Under the pieces are notes generated by a model. The model did no database searches. It was not told the DNA's origin and saw only the letters and a list, made by a program, of their open reading frames with translations. Of a stretch of DNA of 64,000 nt, positions 1 to 10,280 are shown one piece after another. The stretch's first letter is position 1; each line of letters begins with the position of its first letter. The stretch spans positions 1,860,001 through 1,924,000 of the forward strand of contig NZ_JQMM01000001.1 in assembly GCF_000744735.1 (NCBI RefSeq). Direction: 5' to 3'. The stretch comes from Porticoccus hydrocarbonoclasticus MCTG13d (GTDB lineage: Bacteria > Pseudomonadota > Gammaproteobacteria > Pseudomonadales > Porticoccaceae). A program made the translations under genes and the position numbers.

Positions 1-1
1 T

Positions 2-856
2 AGAGCGGGAGAGGCGCATGCAACCGGTTCCGGCTTTATCATTTCCGGTGACGGTTACGTTCTCACTAATGAACATGTGGTCGAAAATGCCCATGAGGTG
101 ATCATTAGATTAATAGACCGCCGCGAGTTTGAAGCAAAGGTTATCGGCATTGACCATCGCTCGGACTTGGCATTACTCAAGATTGATGCTCAGGACCTCC
201 CAAAAATCAATTTTGCTGATCCCGACAAGGTCAAAGTGGGTGATTGGGCCCTGGCAATAGGCTCGCCATTCGGTCTTGATTATTCGGTGAGCGCCGGGAT
301 TATCAGCGCAATTGGGCGTAGCATACCTACCGAAAATGGCGATAACTATGTGCCGTTTATTCAAAGTGACGTTGCTATCAACCCAGGCAATTCCGGTGGC
401 CCCTTGCTGAACCTGGATGGTGAGGTCGTGGGTATAAACTCTCAGATATTTACCCACTCCGGTGGATCGATAGGCCTGTCTTTTGCTGTACCTGCAGGTG
501 TCGCTGTAGATGTTGTGTCACAGCTCAAATCAAAGGGGCGTGTTGATCGTGGCTGGCTTGGTGTCTACGTTCAGGAGGTCGACAAGTCTCTGGCCCGATC
601 ATCGGGGCTGACAAAAACGCAGGGGGCACATGTTGCCCAGGTCGAAACTGGAAGTCCGGCAGATGTTGCCGGCATTCGGGCCGGCGATATTATTCTGTAC
701 TTTGATAATGAAGAAATTATCGAATCAGGGGATCTGCCCCATGTGGTTGGTTTATTGTCGCCTGGCAGCCAAATCAAGGCTCAACTGATCCGGGGAAAGA
801 AAAAGAAAACGCTTGATGTGATCGTCGGCACTTTGCCGGACGGACTGAACCCCTGA
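2..856 (+). CDS. DegQ/MucD-type periplasmic serine protease (5' truncated by window edge)
   Basis: HtrA-family serine protease that degrades misfolded envelope proteins in the periplasm. The reading frame is open from base 2, so the N-terminus lies outside the window. The trypsin-like triad is visible: His in 'TNEHVV' (codon 74-76), Asp in 'HRSDLALL' (164-166) and Ser in 'GNSGGPL' (392-394). One PDZ domain follows, starting near 'RGWLGV', with the carboxylate-binding region and 'GSPADVAGIRAGDIIL'. The protein then stops at 'LPDGLNP'. DegP, DegQ and MucD carry two PDZ domains and DegS/AlgW one. The gene sits where mucD sits in pseudomonads (just before lepA), so either this lineage lost PDZ2 or a DegS-like protein occupies the place. 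Family certain; subfamily uncertain without the N-terminus. Confidence 0.9.
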   Translation, partial: RAGEAHATGSGFIISGDGYVLTNEHVVENAHEVIIRLIDRREFEAKVIGIDHRSDLALLKIDAQDLPKINFADPDKVKVGDWALAIGSPFGLDYSVSAGIISAIGRSIPTENGDNYVPFIQSDVAINPGNSGGPLLNLDGEVVGINSQIFTHSGGSIGLSFAVPAGVAVDVVSQLKSKGRVDRGWLGVYVQEVDKSLARSSGLTKTQGAHVAQVETGSPADVAGIRAGDIILYFDNEEIIESGDLPHVVGLLSPGSQIKAQLIRGKKKKTLDVIVGTLPDGLNP

Positions 857-1041
857 CCTACTGCTATCTACCCATTCCATATTCGAGAAAATCAAAAATA
901 AGTTTCTGGAATCCCATACTTTTTGCAGAGCGTTTAGCTGTTTGGCGTGGTACTCATAGCGTCCGCACAGCAAATACGCTAGACTGCAGGGCCTAAAATT
1001 AACCCCCCCAGCCCGACCGGCTGCAAACTGATTGAATCGCT

Positions 1042-2841
1042 GTGTCCGACCTTAGTTATATCCGAAACTTCTCTATTATCGCGCACATCGATCATGGGAA
1101 ATCCACCATTGCTGACCGCTTTATTCAAATTTGCGGTGGGCTTTCTTCCCGTGAAATGGCTGAGCAGGTTCTCGACTCGATGGATATCGAGCGAGAGCGC
1201 GGTATAACAATCAAGGCACAGAGCGTGACACTTGATTATCGCGCCAGAGATGGCAAAACCTATCAGCTCAACTTCATTGATACCCCCGGCCATGTGGATT
1301 TCTCCTATGAAGTGTCGCGATCACTGGCGGCCTGTGAAGGTGCTTTATTGGTAGTGGATGCAGGGCAGGGTGTTGAGGCCCAGTCTGTTGCCAACTGCTA
1401 CACCGCCATTGCTCAGGGCCTCGAAGTCATTCCTGTTCTGAATAAAATGGATTTACCCCAGGCAGAACCCGAGAAGGTCATTGCCGAGATAGAGGATATC
1501 ATCGGTATTGATGCCCATGATGCCGTGCGTTGCAGCGCAAAAACCGGGCTCGGTATAGAGGACATACTGGAACAGCTTGTGGCTAAAGTGCCAGCTCCGG
1601 TAGGTGATCTGGATGCACCCTTACAGGCGCTTATCATCGACTCCTGGTTTGACAATTACCTCGGCGTCGTTTCCCTGGTGCGGGTGACCCAAGGTACCCT
1701 AAAAGCGAAAGACAAAGTGATTACCAAATCCATCGGTAAAGCACATGTGGTAGATAATATCGGCGTTTTTACTCCCAAGCGAAAAGATACCGGCATTCTA
1801 AGAGCTGGTGAAGTCGGTTTCGTCGTTGCAGGAATTAAGGATATTCATGGTGCGCCAGTAGGCGACACATTTACTCACAGCCATACCCCCGATACTCCTG
1901 CACTACCTGGCTTTCAACGTGTCAAGCCGCAGGTGTATGCCGGCATGTTCCCGATTAGTTCAGATGATTTTGAAGACTTTCGTGAGGCACTGGCCAAACT
2001 CACGCTGAATGACGCTTCATTGTTTTATGAACCGGAAAGCTCTGATGCGTTGGGTTTTGGATTCCGCTGTGGTTTCCTCGGCATGCTGCATATGGAGATC
2101 ATTCAGGAGCGTCTGGAACGGGAATACAATCTCGACCTTATCACGACTGCACCAACGGTTGTTTATGAAATAGTAAAAACAGATGGTGCGATCCTACACA
2201 TATCTAATCCCTCCGACCTACCCGATCCGGCCAGTATAGAAGAAATGCGGGAACCCCTTTGTGAAGCGAATATTCTGGTTCCAAAGGATTATCTGGGCAA
2301 CGTTATTACACTTTGCGAGCAAAAACGTGGTACTCAAAAAAGCATGGTGTTTGCCACCAGTCAGGTATCACTTACCTATGAACTGCCCATGAGCGAAGTT
2401 GTCATGGATTTCTTCGACCGCCTAAAATCGGTCAGTCGGGGGTTTGCATCACTGGACTACGCATTTACACGTTTTCAGACAGCCCCTTTGGTGAGACTGG
2501 ATGTCCTGATTAATGGCGAAAAAGTAGATGCGCTGGCCTCGATTATTCATCGCCAACACTCACAGTACAAAGGTCGTCAACTGACAGAAAAAATGAAAGA
2601 GTTGATTCCACGCCAGATGTTTGATGTGGCTATCCAGGCGGCTGTTGGTGGTCATGTGATTGCCCGGACTACAGTAAAAGCCCTGAGAAAAAATGTCACT
2701 GCAAAATGTTATGGTGGCGACATGACTAGGAAGAAGAAGCTACTTGAGAAACAGAAAGAGGGTAAAAAACGGATGAAGCAGGTGGGCAGTGTGGAAATCC
2801 CTCAGGAAGCGTTCCTGGCTGTACTTAAAACGGACAGTTGA
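1042..2841 (+). CDS. lepA: Elongation factor 4 (LepA), ribosome-associated GTPase
   Basis: Translational GTPase that acts on elongating or initiating ribosomes in the cytosol and is built like EF-G without domain IV. At 599 residues it has the normal family length. The G1 motif 'AHIDHGKST' is at residues 14-22, G3 'DTPGH' at 80-84 and G4 'NKMD' at 134-137. The LepA-specific C-terminal domain ends in a lysine-rich stretch ([14 protein letters not shown]). The start is GTG; no strong Shine-Dalgarno is visible, but the following [15 protein letters not shown] is a standard LepA N-terminus. It is followed 9 bp later by lepB, the usual lepA-lepB pair. Confidence 0.97.
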   Translation: MSDLSYIRNFSIIAHIDHGKSTIADRFIQICGGLSSREMAEQVLDSMDIERERGITIKAQSVTLDYRARDGKTYQLNFIDTPGHVDFSYEVSRSLAACEGALLVVDAGQGVEAQSVANCYTAIAQGLEVIPVLNKMDLPQAEPEKVIAEIEDIIGIDAHDAVRCSAKTGLGIEDILEQLVAKVPAPVGDLDAPLQALIIDSWFDNYLGVVSLVRVTQGTLKAKDKVITKSIGKAHVVDNIGVFTPKRKDTGILRAGEVGFVVAGIKDIHGAPVGDTFTHSHTPDTPALPGFQRVKPQVYAGMFPISSDDFEDFREALAKLTLNDASLFYEPESSDALGFGFRCGFLGMLHMEIIQERLEREYNLDLITTAPTVVYEIVKTDGAILHISNPSDLPDPASIEEMREPLCEANILVPKDYLGNVITLCEQKRGTQKSMVFATSQVSLTYELPMSEVVMDFFDRLKSVSRGFASLDYAFTRFQTAPLVRLDVLINGEKVDALASIIHRQHSQYKGRQLTEKMKELIPRQMFDVAIQAAVGGHVIARTTVKALRKNVTAKCYGGDMTRKKKLLEKQKEGKKRMKQVGSVEIPQEAFLAVLKTDS

Positions 2842-2850
2842 GAGTTCTAA

Positions 2851-3603
2851 ATGGATATTAATTTTCCGCTAATCTTATTGTTTCTGGTGATGATTTCCGG
2901 CGTAATATGGTTTTCTGATCGTTTTATACTTTCTAAAAAACGTGGCGAGGATGAACCAGTTCCGGGATGGATTGAGTACAGCGGTTCTTTTTTTCCCGTT
3001 TTGCTACTGGTTTTTGTGCTTCGTTCATTTCTCTTTGAACCGTTCCAGATCCCTTCCGGATCAATGATACCAACCTTGAAAGTTGGTGATTTTATTCTGG
3101 TAAACAAGTTTACCTATGGCCTCAGGCTGCCTGTGATTGGGACCAAAATCGTTCCGATTAATGAGCCGAAGCGAGGGGATGTGATGGTCTTTTTCCCACC
3201 CAATGATGACCGCTATTTCATCAAAAGAGTCATTGGCCTCCCGGGGGATGAAATTCGATTACGGAACAATATGTTATATATAAATGGCTTATTGGCTGAA
3301 CAGACACCATTGCCCGACGCTGCGGAAGACTCCAGATTAGAACTGATTACTGAGAATCTGAACGGCGTCGTTCATACCGTACAAAAAAATAAAGTGGCGG
3401 GGCCACTGGGCAAAAACTACGCCTTGGTTGTTCCTGAGAATCATTACTTCATGATGGGCGATAATCGTGACAATAGTAGTGATAGCCGGGTATGGGGTCC
3501 GGTACCGGAAGAGAATATTGTTGGCAAGGCCGTATTAATCTGGATGCATTGGGAATCATTTGGCGAGTTGCCAAGCTTCGACCGGGCCGGGACAATCAAC
3601 TAA
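2851..3603 (+). CDS. lepB: Signal peptidase I
   Basis: Inner-membrane peptidase that removes signal peptides from Sec and Tat substrates on the periplasmic side. There are two N-terminal membrane segments (about residues 4-22 and 46-60). The catalytic Ser71 lies in 'PSGSMIPTLKVGD' and the catalytic Lys125 in 'FIKRVIGLPGD', and the C-terminal box E is 'GDNRDNSSDSR'. At 250 residues it is slightly shorter than Pseudomonas LepB. It lies 9 bp after lepA and 31 bp before the DUF4845 gene, consistent with one transcript. Confidence 0.96.
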   Translation: MDINFPLILLFLVMISGVIWFSDRFILSKKRGEDEPVPGWIEYSGSFFPVLLLVFVLRSFLFEPFQIPSGSMIPTLKVGDFILVNKFTYGLRLPVIGTKIVPINEPKRGDVMVFFPPNDDRYFIKRVIGLPGDEIRLRNNMLYINGLLAEQTPLPDAAEDSRLELITENLNGVVHTVQKNKVAGPLGKNYALVVPENHYFMMGDNRDNSSDSRVWGPVPEENIVGKAVLIWMHWESFGELPSFDRAGTIN

Positions 3604-3634
3604 TATCAACAGGTAGACACCTGGAGCCAATGCT

Positions 3635-4000
3635 ATGAAACATACTAATCAACAGGGTATTACTGTGCTTGGTGGCCTCCTGTCGCTGGCGATAGCAGGT
3701 TTTTTTATCACCGCAGCATTAAAAATCGGACCACTGTATCTCGATAACTCTTTTGTCAAAGCGGCCATAGATTCCTTGGCGGAAGAGAATATCCATAATA
3801 TGAGTGATGCCGAAGTCCGCAGAAAGCTTTTAACCCATTTTGATATCAACAATGTACGCGATATCGACACAAAGCTGGTCAAGATTAAGCGTGAACAGAC
3901 GCATACGAAGGTCAGCCTCAATTATGAAAAAAGAATTAATTTCATGGGAAATCTGGATGTGGTGGTACGCTTTGAAAACACCTATGACAGTGCCAGATAA
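3635..4000 (+). CDS. DUF4845 family single-pass membrane protein
   Basis: Small protein of unknown function (121 residues) found between lepB and rnc in many gammaproteobacteria. One N-terminal hydrophobic segment (about residues 9-28, 'GITVLGGLLSLAIAG') is followed by a soluble domain that is probably periplasmic, so the topology resembles a pilin-like or anchored protein. A GGAG Shine-Dalgarno lies about 10 bases before the ATG. Position and length fit the DUF4845 family; I see no catalytic motif and do not assign a function. Confidence 0.85.
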   Translation: MKHTNQQGITVLGGLLSLAIAGFFITAALKIGPLYLDNSFVKAAIDSLAEENIHNMSDAEVRRKLLTHFDINNVRDIDTKLVKIKREQTHTKVSLNYEKRINFMGNLDVVVRFENTYDSAR

Positions 4001-4024
4001 TCAGATCACTGGCAGAATCCGGGC

Positions 4025-4696
4025 GTGAAAGAATCAAAAAAACGGCTACTTGATCGTATTGATTATCCATTCAGGGATACCAGTCTGTTCGATTTGGCCC
4101 TTACCCATCGCAGCCATGGTTCGGTCAACAACGAACGTCTGGAGTTTCTCGGTGATGCAGCGCTGAATTTTATTATTGGTCATGCTGTTTACGAACGTCT
4201 TCCCCAGGTCAAAGAAGGGGACTTGAGTCGCTATCGTGCCAATCTTGTCAAGGGTGCCACACTCACCGAAATAGCCAAGGAGCTGGAAATAGGTCAATGT
4301 CTGAATCTGGGCGCCGGCGAGCTGAAAAGTGGCGGCCACCGACGGGCATCTATATTGGCAGATACAGTTGAGGCCATCATCGGAGCAGTGTATCTGGACG
4401 GCGGTATGGCTGCCTGCGAGAAGGTGGTCATGGGATTATTCAGCGGACGTCTTGCCAACCTGTCAGAAAACACGCTCAGAGACCCGAAAACCCAGTTACA
4501 GGAATTCATGCAGGCCCGAGGGAGACCTTTGCCCAATTATGAGGTGGTCTCCGTGACCGGCGAAGCGCACAGTCAGTACTTTACTGTAGAGTGCAAAGTT
4601 GATGGCCTTAATACCCCCGCCCTCGGCGAAGGCAGCAGCCGCCGTACGGCCGAAAAAAAAGCAGCTGAAAACGCATTAGCCGGACTAATCAAGTGA
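4025..4696 (+). CDS. rnc: Ribonuclease III
   Basis: Double-strand-specific endoribonuclease that processes rRNA precursors and structured mRNAs. The signature is '[12 protein letters not shown]' (residues 37-48; acidic ligands E37, E40, D44). The second acidic pair D113/E116 lies in '[17 protein letters not shown]'. A C-terminal double-stranded RNA-binding domain follows (about 150-223, '[14 protein letters not shown]' to '[13 protein letters not shown]'). The start is GTG and the 223 residues are normal. The stop overlaps the era start (GTGA), a classic rnc-era translational coupling. Confidence 0.97.
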   Translation: MKESKKRLLDRIDYPFRDTSLFDLALTHRSHGSVNNERLEFLGDAALNFIIGHAVYERLPQVKEGDLSRYRANLVKGATLTEIAKELEIGQCLNLGAGELKSGGHRRASILADTVEAIIGAVYLDGGMAACEKVVMGLFSGRLANLSENTLRDPKTQLQEFMQARGRPLPNYEVVSVTGEAHSQYFTVECKVDGLNTPALGEGSSRRTAEKKAAENALAGLIK

Positions 4697-5595
4697 CTGA
4701 AATAGAATCTATCAAGCGGTGCGGATACGTGGCCATCGTCGGGCGACCAAATGTTGGAAAGTCCACATTGCTGAATCACTTATTGGGTCAAAAAATAAGT
4801 ATTACCTCACGCAAACCGCAGACGACTCGACAAAATATGCTTGGCATAAAGACAGAAGGTGACTCGCAACTGGTTTTTGTCGATACCCCAGGGCTACACG
4901 ACAACCAGAGCAAAGCGATTAACCGGTCCATGAATCGCGCTGCTGAAAGTGCAATTCGTGATGTTGATGTTATTGTTTTCGTTGTCGATCGCGCCATATG
5001 GACAGAAGCTGACGAAAAGGTTGCGCAGGAAGTAATGAAAAGTAATACGCCAGTCATTATTGCCCTGAACAAGCTGGACAGGCTGGAGAACAAAGCGGTT
5101 TTATTGCCTCATCTGCGAATGTTAACCGAGCGCTTCCCCGAAGCACGGTTGATCCCGGTTTCAGCCCTGCAGGGACAGCAATTAGCCCAACTTGAACGGG
5201 CCATTCTTCAGCATATTCCGGAAGGTGTTCATTTCTTTCCCGACGACCAGATTACAGATCGCAGTCAACGCTACATGGTCGCTGAAATTATCCGGGAAAA
5301 GATCACTCGCCAACTGGGAGCCGAGCTTCCCTATGAGGTGGCCGTGGAGGTTGAGGAATTCAAACCCTCTGAAAAAATCTGTCATATTAGTGCGCTGATT
5401 CTTGTCGAGCGGGATGGTCAGAAGAAAATCATTATCGGTGAAAAAGGCAGCAGATTGAAAAAAATCGGCCAGCAGGCTCGTCTCGATATGGAGCGTATGC
5501 TGGAATCAAAGGTCATGCTCAACCTTTGGGTAAAAGTGCGTAGGGGATGGTCGGATGATGACCGGGCACTGCGCAGCCTCGGCTATGACGATTAA
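4693..5595 (+). CDS. era: GTPase Era, 16S rRNA/30S assembly factor
   Basis: Essential GTPase that binds the 3' end of 16S rRNA during small-subunit maturation. G1 'GRPNVGKS' is at residues 17-24, followed by G3 'DTPGLHD' and G4 'NKLD'. A C-terminal KH domain carries '[14 protein letters not shown]' near residue 245. At 300 residues it is full length. The start is a GTG that overlaps the rnc stop by four bases. recO follows after 111 bp. Confidence 0.97.
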   Translation: MTEIESIKRCGYVAIVGRPNVGKSTLLNHLLGQKISITSRKPQTTRQNMLGIKTEGDSQLVFVDTPGLHDNQSKAINRSMNRAAESAIRDVDVIVFVVDRAIWTEADEKVAQEVMKSNTPVIIALNKLDRLENKAVLLPHLRMLTERFPEARLIPVSALQGQQLAQLERAILQHIPEGVHFFPDDQITDRSQRYMVAEIIREKITRQLGAELPYEVAVEVEEFKPSEKICHISALILVERDGQKKIIIGEKGSRLKKIGQQARLDMERMLESKVMLNLWVKVRRGWSDDDRALRSLGYDD

Positions 5596-5706
5596 CCGGT
5601 ATACTCCTGAGCCGGGGTTCTTCACCATCAACGTTAGAATTGACAATATGTCGAAGAGTGGCAGTGATACTATCCGACAAACTGCTACAGCCTGTATCAT
5701 CGAGAT

Positions 5707-6447
5707 ATGACCAATTTGCGTGTCGACTCAGAGCCAGCTTTTGTTCTCCATACACGACCTTATCGGGAGACCAGCCAGCTGGTAGACTTGTTTTCCCGTC
5801 ATTACGGTCGCCTGCGCGTGGTCGCCAGAGGATTCCGGCGGCCAAAAAATGGTAGTCGGATACTTGCCCCGTTTACACCGCTACTGGTGGGATGGAGCGG
5901 AAAATCAGAACTGAAAACCCTGGTCAGTGCGGAGCACTCCGGGCGTTCATTGATGCTCTCGGGCGAACGTCTGTACAGCGGCTTTTATCTCAATGAACTG
6001 CTGATACGGCTACTTGTTGAACATGATCCTCAGCAGTATCTGTTTGACCACTACCTCAATATCATGACAAGTCTTGCCGATGGCGAACCGATTGAACCAG
6101 CTCTGCGGCTTTTCGAGCGCAACTTGCTGGACGAGGCTGGCTACGGATTAATGATCGATACCGATATCGTATCCGGCCATCCGGTATTGCCGGATCAGTG
6201 GTACTGGTTGGATCCATCTACTGGGTTTTCCCTCTGCCAGCCATCGGAGCAGGATAAAACGTCACCTTACCTGTTTTGGGGTGAAGTGTTATTGGCTATC
6301 AGCAATGGTGACTATCAACACCTTGACAACGCCAAAGCAGCCAAGCGACTGATGCGACTGGCTATTCAGGAGCATCTTGGGAACAAACCCCTGCGAAGTC
6401 GTGAACTGTTTAACCTTCAAATGACCAACAGGGCTAAAACCTCGTGA
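5707..6447 (+). CDS. recO: DNA repair protein RecO
   Basis: Recombination mediator of the RecFOR pathway; it helps load RecA on SSB-coated single-stranded DNA. The N-terminal OB-fold has the usual opening (EPAFVLHTRPYRETSQLV), then 'VARGFRRPKN', and the alpha-helical C-terminal domain has 'NELLIRLL'. I do not see a Cys4 zinc site, which fits the E. coli-like branch. At 246 residues it is typical. Its stop overlaps the acpS start as GTGA, so the two are translationally coupled. In pseudomonads and E. coli pdxJ lies between recO and acpS; here it is absent. Confidence 0.94.
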   Translation: MTNLRVDSEPAFVLHTRPYRETSQLVDLFSRHYGRLRVVARGFRRPKNGSRILAPFTPLLVGWSGKSELKTLVSAEHSGRSLMLSGERLYSGFYLNELLIRLLVEHDPQQYLFDHYLNIMTSLADGEPIEPALRLFERNLLDEAGYGLMIDTDIVSGHPVLPDQWYWLDPSTGFSLCQPSEQDKTSPYLFWGEVLLAISNGDYQHLDNAKAAKRLMRLAIQEHLGNKPLRSRELFNLQMTNRAKTS

Positions 6448-6830
6448 TTGTTGCCATAGGCACAGACATTGTTCAGGTGAGCAGAATCAGCGAGGCGCTG
6501 ACCCGTCACGGTCGTGACTTTGCCAGGCGGATACTTTGTCCCCGCGAGCTTGCCCTGTTCGATAGCAAATCTAATCCGGCTGCCTATCTTGCCAAACGCT
6601 TTGCCGCCAAAGAGGCGTTGAGCAAAGCCCTGGGTACGGGTATTGGCAAAGTGTCCTGGCAAGAAATGGAAACTATCAACGACCCCGCTGGCGCACCCGC
6701 AATCCTGCTCACTGGCAATGCCAAAAAATATTTGCTCAAACTGGGTGCCAATAATGTGCTGCTCAGTTTATCCGATGAACGTGATTTTGCGGTCGCCTTT
6801 GTGGTCCTCACTCAAACGCAACCGCCATAA
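6444..6830 (+). CDS. acpS: Holo-[acyl-carrier-protein] synthase
   Basis: Transfers 4'-phosphopantetheine from CoA to apo-ACP in the cytosol, activating fatty-acid synthesis. The Mg/CoA-binding residues are visible: D8 in 'IGTDIVQVSRI' and E57 in 'KRFAAKEALSKALGTG'. At 128 residues it is normal. The GTG start overlaps recO. Confidence 0.96.
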   Translation: MIVAIGTDIVQVSRISEALTRHGRDFARRILCPRELALFDSKSNPAAYLAKRFAAKEALSKALGTGIGKVSWQEMETINDPAGAPAILLTGNAKKYLLKLGANNVLLSLSDERDFAVAFVVLTQTQPP

Positions 6831-6983
6831 GCTCTCGTGCGAATCGCTCGACATAACAATTTGGGTCGCGTTTATATACAAACAATCTTGATCTATAGTC
6901 TGTTCCGCCAAGACAAGCAGACCATGGGTGGCTAAAATAACAGCCTGTTTAGTGAATATTGAATTCTTCTTGCCGGAAAACTG

Positions 6984-7886
6984 ATGATCTATCCAACCAT
7001 TGAATCCTGTATTGGTGAAACTCCGCTGGTTAGGCTACAACGACTTCCGGGAGACACCAGTAACGTTATTCTGGTAAAGCTGGAAGGCAATAATCCCGCT
7101 GGATCCGTAAAAGACCGGCCCGCAATCAGCATGATCCAGCATGCCGAAGCGAGAGGGGAGATCAAACCAGGCGATACGCTTATCGAAGCAACGTCGGGCA
7201 ATACCGGTATCGCACTGGCCATGGCCGCAGCCATCAAGGGTTACCGGATGATCCTGATTATGCCGGAGAACAGCACTGAAGAGCGCAAAGCGGCCATGCA
7301 GGCTTATGGGGCGGAGCTTATCCTGGTCAGCCGGGAACAGAGCATGGAGGGTGCCAGAGATCTTGCAAAAGCCATGGAGCAGCAGGGCAAGGGAATCGTC
7401 CTGGACCAATTTGCCAACAGTGATAATCCACTGGCTCATTATGAGCATACCGGCCCTGAAATCTGGCGACAGAGTGGCGGAAAGGTTACTCATTTCATCA
7501 GCTCCATGGGCACTACCGGCACCATTATGGGTGTTTCCCGCTACCTTAAAGAGAAAAACCCCGATATTCAGATTATTGGTTTACAACCAGAGGAAGGGGC
7601 GAGTATTCCCGGTATTCGACGTTGGCCACAGGCCTATCTACCAACTATATTCGAGAGTGCGCGTGTCGATCGTGTGATGGATATAGGGCAACAGGAGGCG
7701 GAGGACTGCATGCGGGCACTTGCGCGGCAAGAGGGCATATTTTGTGGTGTTTCCTCGGGCGGTGCTGTGGCCTCTGCACTGCGGTTATCCCGTGAAGTAG
7801 AGCATGCAGTAATCGTGGCGATTATCTGCGATCGCGGTGATCGCTATCTTTCATCGGGACTTTATCAGGAAGATCAAAAACTGTAG
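6984..7886 (+). CDS. cysM: Cysteine synthase B (O-acetylserine sulfhydrylase)
   Basis: PLP enzyme that makes cysteine (or S-sulfocysteine) from O-acetylserine and sulfide or thiosulfate. The PLP lysine is K43 in 'NNPAGSVKDRPA'; the substrate loop 'TSGNTGIAL' and the phosphate-binding 'SSMGTTGTIMG' follow. The 300-residue length and the 'RRWPQAYLP' segment fit CysM better than CysK. It stands alone between acpS and relA, with gaps of about 150 and 140 bp. Confidence 0.93.
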   Translation: MIYPTIESCIGETPLVRLQRLPGDTSNVILVKLEGNNPAGSVKDRPAISMIQHAEARGEIKPGDTLIEATSGNTGIALAMAAAIKGYRMILIMPENSTEERKAAMQAYGAELILVSREQSMEGARDLAKAMEQQGKGIVLDQFANSDNPLAHYEHTGPEIWRQSGGKVTHFISSMGTTGTIMGVSRYLKEKNPDIQIIGLQPEEGASIPGIRRWPQAYLPTIFESARVDRVMDIGQQEAEDCMRALARQEGIFCGVSSGGAVASALRLSREVEHAVIVAIICDRGDRYLSSGLYQEDQKL

Positions 7887-8024
7887 TTTGCAGGCTGACA
7901 CCGCTGCATGGCCTTATACAACATGCGCAATTGCTGGAAAGGTCAACGTTAGTCAAGACAGCTATTCCTCCAGTTGAAGACGCCTTCTGGCCTGACATAC
8001 AAATCATTCAGACGAGAGCTGTTT

Positions 8025-10277
8025 ATGGTACAGGTCAGAAACCATCACCCCGTTCAGGAGCAGGGGGCGGTTAAAATAGACTGCTGGGTCGACGATCTTC
8101 TCCGCGACAAAGCCTTCGCCGAAGCAGGTGCCAGGGATATCCTGATCACTGCCTGTGAATTGGCGCGCGATGCGGAAGAAAAATCAGGCAGCGAACGCTG
8201 GACACCTACTGTCAGCAGTTTCAGAACCGGCCTCGAAATGGCCGAAATTCTCACTGAACTCCACCTTCATGATATTGCCAGTTTGGTTGCTGCCATTTTA
8301 TACCGGGTTGTAAGAGAAGGGCGCCTTCCCATCGCAACGGTTAGAAATCGCTTCGGTGACCCAATCGCTTCTCTCATTGAAAGCGTCCTGAAAATGGCGG
8401 TTATCAGCACCATGCGTGCTGACAGCGAAGGTGCCGTGTTTGGTCACACGGCGACCCAGCAGGCATCGAAAATTCGGGAAATGCTGGTTTCTATTATCGA
8501 TGATGTACGTGTGGCCTTGATTAAACTTGCAGAGCGCACCTGTGCTATCCGGGCACTGAAAACAGCCACCGATGAAAAACGTCAGCGCGTTGCTCGTGAA
8601 ATTTTTGATGTTTATGCACCCTTAGCGCACAGACTCGGCATTGGCCAACTCAAATGGGAGTTGGAAGATCTGGCATTTCGCTATCTGGAACCAAAAGAGT
8701 ATAAGCAGATCGCACGATTGCTCGATGAACGTCGTATGGATCGTCAACACTACATCAACCAGATGATCGATACACTCCATTCAGAGCTGGAAAAGGCAGG
8801 CATCAAGGCACAAATCGCTGGCCGTGCAAAGCATATATACAGCATCTGGAAAAAAATGCAGCGCAAGGATGTTGGCTTTTCGCAAATTTATGACATTCGT
8901 GCAGTGCGAGTCCTCGTGCCTGCGGTAGCGGACTGTTACACCGTACTGGGTATCGTGCACGGTCATTGGCGCAATATTCCCAATGAGTTCGATGATTATA
9001 TTGCTTTCCCCAAGGAAAATGGCTATCGATCCCTGCACACAGCCGTAATTGGTCCCGGGGGCAAAGTGCTGGAAATTCAGATTCGGACCCATGAAATGGA
9101 TGATGAAGCTGAATTGGGCGTCTGTTCTCACTGGCGTTATAAAGGCACCGATACCAGGACGACCAACCGCAGCTACGAAGAAAAAATCGCCTGGCTGAGG
9201 CAGGTTCTGGAATGGCACGAGGAAATCGAGGAAGACCATGTTAAGGAGCTGATCAATCGGGACAGCACAACCGATCGGATATACGTGTTTACACCGGAAG
9301 GACATGTGGTCGATTTACCGGCCGAATCCTCTCCACTGGATTTTGCCTATCGCATTCACACCTCGATTGGCCACCGCTGCCGGGGCGCCAAGGTAAACGG
9401 CAAGATCGTCCCTTTGAACGCGTCATTGCGCACCGCTGACCAGGTAACCATTCTTACGGGCAGACAGGAATCCCCCAGTCGTGACTGGTTGTCGCCAGCA
9501 CTGGGCTATATCCACTCTGCCCAGGCTCGGTCCAAGATACAGCAATGGTTCAGAAAACAGGATCATGAAAAAAATGCGCAGGCCGGCAAATCCATGCTTG
9601 ATAGAGAGCTTCGTCAATTAAATATCAAACAAGTAAATCTGCAATCGATTGCCGAAAAATTCAATAAGCATGGAGAGGATGGGCTCTACGCCGCTATCGG
9701 AGCGGGAGACACCAGTGTCACTCAGGTTGTGAATGCCATTCTGGCCATGCTTGACCTGAATAAAAAGCCAGAAAAACCTATTTTCATCACACCACCGAAA
9801 GCCAGTCGCTATCAGGAATCCGATATTTATATCTATGGTGTGGGTAACTTGCTGACTCACATTGCCGGTTGCTGTAAGCCTGTACCTGGCGACGAAATTG
9901 TCGGTTATATCACCAACAGCCGGGGTGTTTCAGTCCATCGCAAGGATTGCGGAAAAATTCTTCGCCTGCAAAATGTTGAACCGGAAAGAGTCATTGAGGT
10001 CACCTGGGGCGGAGAACCGAAAAAGGTTTATCCCGTGAAAATTGCAGTTGAGTCCTACGACAGGAGTGGCTTGTTACGTGATATCAGTGCCGTTCTGGAT
10101 AAAGCAGGGCTTAATATTCTGGCCATGTCTTCGCGAAGCGATCAGGGCAGAAAAGGCGTTTCCGTCAGGATGGAAGTGACCCTGGAAGTCATGAATATTA
10201 ATGAGTTGAGTAATGTCATGACCAAATTGAGACAAATCCCGAATGTTACTGGCCTGCAACGTATTGATGAGGGCTAA
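8025..10277 (+). CDS. relA: GTP pyrophosphokinase RelA
   Basis: Ribosome-associated (p)ppGpp synthetase of the stringent response. The start is set at the ATG preceded by GAGAG with 6-7 base spacing; it gives MVQVRN, like E. coli MVAVRS, and about 750 residues. A longer in-frame start at 7974 lacks such support. Domains in order: a degenerate HD region (about 60-160) without the HD pair, so probably no hydrolase; the synthetase (about 230-350, including 'GYRSLHTAV'); TGS ('DRIYVFTPEGHVVDLP'); a Cys-Cys motif 'HIAGCCKPVPGD'; and a C-terminal ACT domain. mazG follows 3 bp later, as in E. coli. Confidence 0.96.
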   Translation: MVQVRNHHPVQEQGAVKIDCWVDDLLRDKAFAEAGARDILITACELARDAEEKSGSERWTPTVSSFRTGLEMAEILTELHLHDIASLVAAILYRVVREGRLPIATVRNRFGDPIASLIESVLKMAVISTMRADSEGAVFGHTATQQASKIREMLVSIIDDVRVALIKLAERTCAIRALKTATDEKRQRVAREIFDVYAPLAHRLGIGQLKWELEDLAFRYLEPKEYKQIARLLDERRMDRQHYINQMIDTLHSELEKAGIKAQIAGRAKHIYSIWKKMQRKDVGFSQIYDIRAVRVLVPAVADCYTVLGIVHGHWRNIPNEFDDYIAFPKENGYRSLHTAVIGPGGKVLEIQIRTHEMDDEAELGVCSHWRYKGTDTRTTNRSYEEKIAWLRQVLEWHEEIEEDHVKELINRDSTTDRIYVFTPEGHVVDLPAESSPLDFAYRIHTSIGHRCRGAKVNGKIVPLNASLRTADQVTILTGRQESPSRDWLSPALGYIHSAQARSKIQQWFRKQDHEKNAQAGKSMLDRELRQLNIKQVNLQSIAEKFNKHGEDGLYAAIGAGDTSVTQVVNAILAMLDLNKKPEKPIFITPPKASRYQESDIYIYGVGNLLTHIAGCCKPVPGDEIVGYITNSRGVSVHRKDCGKILRLQNVEPERVIEVTWGGEPKKVYPVKIAVESYDRSGLLRDISAVLDKAGLNILAMSSRSDQGRKGVSVRMEVTLEVMNINELSNVMTKLRQIPNVTGLQRIDEG

Positions 10278-10280
10278 TCT

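Noticed and set aside
942-985. Possible promoter before lepA (TTGGCG and TACGCT)
   Set aside because: Spacer of 27 bases is far from the usual 16-18.
7974-8024. Upstream in-frame start of relA
   Set aside because: No ribosome site; the ATG at 8025 has GAGAG and the family N-terminus.
8781-9305. Leftward 174-codon open frame inside relA
   Set aside because: Antisense shadow of a strongly conserved gene; no ribosome site or family match.
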